From an uncultured Anaerolineae bacterium (GTDB taxonomy: Bacteria; Chloroflexota; Anaerolineae; B4-G1; DUEL01), in NCBI GenBank assembly GCA_937942115.1, contig CALDFY010000378.1:1-15919 (forward strand): a stretch of 15,919 nt of DNA, given 5' to 3'. The translations under genes and the position numbers were made by a program. Below, piece by piece: positions 13,588 through 15,919 of the stretch. The notes beneath the pieces were generated by a model. It did not search any database. It worked only from the letters and a program-made list of their open reading frames with translations, and was not told the origin of the DNA. Numbering within the stretch: position 1 is the stretch's first letter; every line of letters begins with the position of its first letter.

Positions 13588-14526
13588 TCAGGGGGCGACG
13601 TATCCCATCCGCCGCACCTGATGCATATCCCGCCGCCAGTTCTTGCTCACCTTGACCCACAGGTCCAGATAGACCCGTCCGCCGACCATCCGCTCTATCT
13701 CCTGCCGCGCGGCCGTCCCGATGCGGCGAAGCATCTGCCCCCCAGCGCCGATCAGGATGCCTTTCTGGGACTCCTTCTCTACGTAGATTGTCGCCGCAAT
13801 GTAGACTCCACCCGTCTCCCGCTCTTTGTACTCCTCCACCACAACGGCGACCGAATGGGGGACTTCCTCATGAGTAAACCGCAGGACCTGCTCCCGGATC
13901 AGTTCGGCGGCGATCTCCCGCTCCGTCTGGTCGGTAATCAGGTCGCCGGGGTAGTAGCGGGGGCCTTCCGGCAGGTGGGCGATGACCATGTCCAGCAGTT
14001 TGTCCAGGTTGACCGCCTCGGTGGCGATGGTCATCATCCATCCGGCGTGGTCGGGCACCAGGGCCCAGTACGCCTCGGTGTGGGGCTTGACCCGCTCCGG
14101 CGGCAGGAGGTCCATCTTGTTGAGCACCAGGATGACCGGGTTGGAGGTCCGCTCCCGGATCATCCGGGCAATCATCCTGTCCTCTTCGGTGGGCATAACG
14201 GAGACGTCCACAACGAAAAGGACGACATCGGCGTCGGGGATGGCCGAGGCGGCGGAGGCGACCATGACCTCGCCCAATTTGTGGAGCGGCTTGTGGAGCC
14301 CGGGGGTGTCCACAAAGATGATCTGGGCATCCGGGCGGGTGAGGATACCCCGGATGCAGGTGCGGGTCGTCTGGGGCCGGGGGGAGACGATGGCCACCTT
14401 GTGCCCCAGCAGTTGGTTCATCAGGGTGGATTTCCCCACATTGGGCCGCCCAACGACGGCGACAAAGCCGGAGCGGTGGCCCGGCGGGACGGATTCCAGG
14501 TCTTCCCAGATGGTTTCGTGATTCAT
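13588..14526 (-). CDS. era: GTPase Era
   Basis: This 312-residue ribosome-assembly GTPase binds 16S rRNA during 30S maturation. Its G domain has G1 GRPNVGKS (26-33), the switch region with SPRPQTTR (48-55), G3 DTPGLH (73-78) and G4 NKMD (136-139). The usual SA of G5 appears as IATEA (167-171). The C-terminal KH domain contains GILIGAGGQMLRRIG (256-270) and the ending LDLWVKVSKNWRRD characteristic of Era. About 19 extra N-terminal residues precede the G domain. The ATG at 14524-14526 has no clear ribosome site, since the leader is a 10-bp triple repeat. A promoter candidate at 14581-14608 overlaps the stop codon of the upstream gene. Confidence 0.97.
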   Translation of the reverse strand: MNHETIWEDLESVPPGHRSGFVAVVGRPNVGKSTLMNQLLGHKVAIVSPRPQTTRTCIRGILTRPDAQIIFVDTPGLHKPLHKLGEVMVASAASAIPDADVVLFVVDVSVMPTEEDRMIARMIRERTSNPVILVLNKMDLLPPERVKPHTEAYWALVPDHAGWMMTIATEAVNLDKLLDMVIAHLPEGPRYYPGDLITDQTEREIAAELIREQVLRFTHEEVPHSVAVVVEEYKERETGGVYIAATIYVEKESQKGILIGAGGQMLRRIGTAARQEIERMVGGRVYLDLWVKVSKNWRRDMHQVRRMGYVAP

Positions 14527-14530
14527 AGTT

Positions 14531-14560
14531 GAACGCAGATGAACGCAGATAGACGCAGAT
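14531..14560. repeat. Three tandem 10-mers in the era leader
   Basis: GAACGCAGAT, GAACGCAGAT and AGACGCAGAT are contiguous at 14531-14540, 14541-14550 and 14551-14560. They occupy the place where a ribosome-binding site would be expected, starting four bases before the era ATG. Such ATCTGCGTTC runs are familiar from other bacterial genomes, from memory only. Confidence 0.85.
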
Positions 14561-14580
14561 TTTGCACTTCATGCGCCACT

Positions 14581-14608
14581 ATTATCCACAAATCGGAGAG
14601 AGCGTCAA
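14581..14608 (-). promoter_or_regulatory. Sigma70-type promoter candidate for era
   Basis: On the minus strand, TTGACG (14603-14608) and GATAAT (14581-14586) are separated by 16 bases; each hexamer matches consensus at five of six positions. The -35 overlaps the TGA of the metallophosphoesterase. The start would fall near 14574, giving a leader of about 48 bases that contains the 10-mer repeat. Confidence 0.5.
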
Positions 14609-15828
14609 GGCGCGGCATTCTGCACGGCGGGGAGGTAGAGGAAAAAAGGGGCCGCCAGCGTGCCGGTGTAGGCCAGGGTATATGTGCTGCCGTCGGAACT
14701 CCGATACGTCTCAAAGACCACCGACGGCCCATCCACCCGGACCAGGATGAAGGTGCTGGGCGTGCCCGTATCCCCGAGTCCCCGGGCATGCCCGGCATCC
14801 AGTTGCCACAGGCCGTCTACCTGGATCGCGCTGTAACTGTGGGTATGGCCGCAGATGTAGGCCCGGACGCCCCGCTCCCGCAACAGGTTCCAGAAACGGT
14901 CCCGGCGGGCCGGATGGGCGTTCAGGCTGTCCTCCATGTGCCGCGTCCGTCCGGTATCGGCGTCGGGTTGGGGGTAGGCCGGCTCGTGGCCGAAGACGAA
15001 GATGTGGGGCCGGTCGGTGGCGGCCAGGTCGTCGGCCAGCCAGTGGTAGAGGTGGTCGGGGACGTCCCCGTCCGTCACGGCATCCCCTGCCGCGTCGCAG
15101 TAGACGTTGAGGACGACGAAGTGGGCATTCTCGTAGTCAAAGGAATAGGTCGTCGTCGGGCAACCCGGGGGGCCGGGGCGGACCGGCGTGCCGTCCGGCG
15201 CGGTCAGAGTGGCCCCATACTGCCGCAGCCAGGCCATATCCTCCGGCGTCTCCACTTCGTGGTTGCCGACGGCGGGGTACCAGGGGAAACGGCACTCCGC
15301 TTCGCTCCGTGCCTGACTACAAACGAAACAGCACTCCGCTTCGCTCCGTGCCTGACTACAAACGAAACAGCACTCCGCTTCGCTCCGTGCCTGACTACAA
15401 ACGGTGCGGGTGATCGTCCAGAGGACTCCGGCAGGCGGGTCTATGTCGCCGGGGCTGATCATAAAACGGCACTCTGCTTCGCTCCGTGCCTGACTGCAAA
15501 CGGTGGCGATGGCCTCGCAGGCGCCCCGGAAATACTGAGGGGTGTCGTACGCGCCGGGGCCGGCGTAGAGGCGCATGTCAGCGGTGACGGCGAAGGTGAA
15601 GGGCCGGGGTTCGGAAGCGGGCGAGGCCTCCGATCGCGCGGATACCGGTGGCAAAGGGGTCGGCGAAGGGGAGAGACCGGTCGGGAACGCCGCCCCAGAT
15701 GCCAGCGGGGACAAAAAGGGAACCGGGCTGGCCGGCGGCAGGGTGTAATGGGGAGTCGCCGACGGCGGGGTCGGCGCGCAGCCGGCCAGGAGGCACAGGA
15801 TGACTACCGTGATCAGAACGGTCCGCAT
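14605..15828 (-). CDS. Metallophosphoesterase lipoprotein with in-frame repeat insertions
   Basis: This 407-residue calcineurin-type phosphoesterase is exported. Residues 1-17 are a lipoprotein signal ending LLAGC (Cys17), followed by a Pro/Ser-rich linker to about 76. Metal-binding motifs appear in order: TADMR (Asp84), PGDIDP (Asp128), GNHE (188-191), GHEP (280-283) and GHTH (327-330). The C-terminus FFLYLPAVQ resembles Chloroflexota exported-protein tails. The 36-bp dispersed repeat is inserted in frame twice: one copy after IAT (residues about 109-121) and three copies after WTITRT (about 142-180). Each reads VCSQARSEAEC and adds two cysteines. They separate the Asp128 and GNHE motifs but leave every catalytic residue intact, so the enzyme may still fold with added surface loops. 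The ATG at 15826-15828 lacks a strong ribosome site but gives a complete signal peptide. The substrate is unknown. Confidence 0.88.
   Translation of the reverse strand: MRTVLITVVILCLLAGCAPTPPSATPHYTLPPASPVPFLSPLASGAAFPTGLSPSPTPLPPVSARSEASPASEPRPFTFAVTADMRLYAGPGAYDTPQYFRGACEAIATVCSQARSEAECRFMISPGDIDPPAGVLWTITRTVCSQARSEAECCFVCSQARSEAECCFVCSQARSEAECRFPWYPAVGNHEVETPEDMAWLRQYGATLTAPDGTPVRPGPPGCPTTTYSFDYENAHFVVLNVYCDAAGDAVTDGDVPDHLYHWLADDLAATDRPHIFVFGHEPAYPQPDADTGRTRHMEDSLNAHPARRDRFWNLLRERGVRAYICGHTHSYSAIQVDGLWQLDAGHARGLGDTGTPSTFILVRVDGPSVVFETYRSSDGSTYTLAYTGTLAAPFFLYLPAVQNAAP
15290..15403. repeat. Three 36-bp repeats inside the metallophosphoesterase gene
   Basis: Copies lie at 15290-15325, 15329-15364 and 15368-15403, joined by AAA to give a 39-bp period (13 codons). 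They are nearly identical (C-G/A-GCACTCCGCTTCGC then TCCGTGCCTGACTACAAACG). On the coding strand they read VCSQARSEAEC + CF/RF. Another frame of the same strand would hit TAG, so the frame used is one of two open ones. Confidence 0.95.
15467..15502. repeat. Fourth 36-bp repeat inside the metallophosphoesterase gene
   Basis: This single copy differs from the three-copy group by only a few bases (CACTCTGC, GACTGCAAACG). It lies 63 bases away from that group, in the same orientation and reading frame, encoding VCSQARSEAEC just before RFMISPGDIDP. Confidence 0.93.
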
Positions 15829-15851
15829 TTCGGTCTGCGAATGCAGGTCTC

Positions 15852-15874
15852 GCGCAGGATAAATCTTGCGCTAC
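15852..15874. repeat. Palindromic element (GCGCAAGAT family), copy upstream of the metallophosphoesterase
   Basis: GCGCAGGAT (15852-15860) and ATCTTGCGC (15863-15871) pair around AA with one mismatch and are followed by TAC. A separate GGCGGCC-GAA-GGCCGCC hairpin (15903-15919) closes the window. The 91 bases upstream of the metallophosphoesterase hold no other feature I can support. Confidence 0.75.
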
Positions 15875-15919
15875 GTCTGGGCTGATGGTGGAGGGGGCGG
15901 GCGGCGGCCGAAGGCCGCC

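Noticed and set aside
15290..15502. Zinc-binding or other natural Cys-rich domain in the metallophosphoesterase
   Set aside because: The cysteine-containing peptide is encoded by a DNA repeat that also occurs in non-coding gaps with the same nucleotide sequence, so the repeat is the primary unit and the cysteines are incidental.
14539..15885. Plus-strand open frame of 448 codons with ETALRFAPCLTTN repeats
   Set aside because: It is antisense to the metallophosphoesterase, whose signal peptide and metal motifs are unambiguous. The peptide repeats are the other strand of the 36-bp repeat.
1..15919. tRNA, rRNA or riboswitch
   Set aside because: Reading both strands I saw no rRNA core sequences, no cloverleaf with a TTCGA-type arm and no recognisable riboswitch aptamer.

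Overview
All twelve protein genes I can support lie on the minus strand of this GC-rich bacterial window, so transcription runs from right to left. I favour a Chloroflexota (Anaerolineae-like, perhaps thermophilic) source. The reasons are proline/threonine-rich lipoprotein linkers, a C-terminal 'FLYLPAVQ' tail like those common on Chloroflexota exported proteins, intergenic gaps packed with short palindromic repeats, and a restriction-modification pair close to that of Thermus aquaticus. This assignment is inference, since there is no rRNA or other direct marker.

Layout in transcription order. A metallophosphoesterase lipoprotein (15828-14605) is followed by era (14526-13588), which has its own promoter candidate. 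Then come an unknown membrane or Tat-type protein (13537-12575) and a family 5 solute-binding lipoprotein (12439-10496), separated by a heptanucleotide tandem repeat. A Uma2 nuclease-fold gene (10371-9691) follows with a clear sigma70-type promoter, then an FrhB-like [4Fe-4S] protein (9549-8680). A tight cluster comes next: a cNMP-binding/double-PH membrane protein (8485-6815), peptide deformylase (6787-6257), a TaqI-type DNA methyltransferase (6221-4923), its TaqI-type endonuclease (4948-4139) and a saccharopine/lysine-6-dehydrogenase-family enzyme (4142-2949). The last coding gene is a double ECF-type ATPase (2600-984). Positions 1-983 hold no gene, only hairpin repeats.

The restriction-modification pair is the main recognised system. 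The methyltransferase should protect TCGA by N6-adenine methylation, and the endonuclease, with its catalytic Asp/Asp/Lys-Lys spacing preserved, should cut unmethylated TCGA. My hand scan found only two TCGA sites among about 270 TCG trinucleotides, which suggests long-standing activity of this system. The pair sits inside an apparent housekeeping operon, with gene overlaps on both sides of the endonuclease.

The most unusual structure is a 36-bp dispersed repeat (GGCACTCC...GTGCCTGACTAC-A/G-AACG). It fills intergenic gaps directly at gene 3' ends, supplies the stop codon of the dehydrogenase, and occurs four times in frame inside the metallophosphoesterase between intact catalytic motifs. This resembles the protein-inserted palindromic elements of Rickettsia. 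A second family, the palindrome GCGCAAGAT-AA-ATCTTGCGC, occurs five times. One copy lies in the Uma2 leader between two copies of a Shine-Dalgarno-containing 12-mer.
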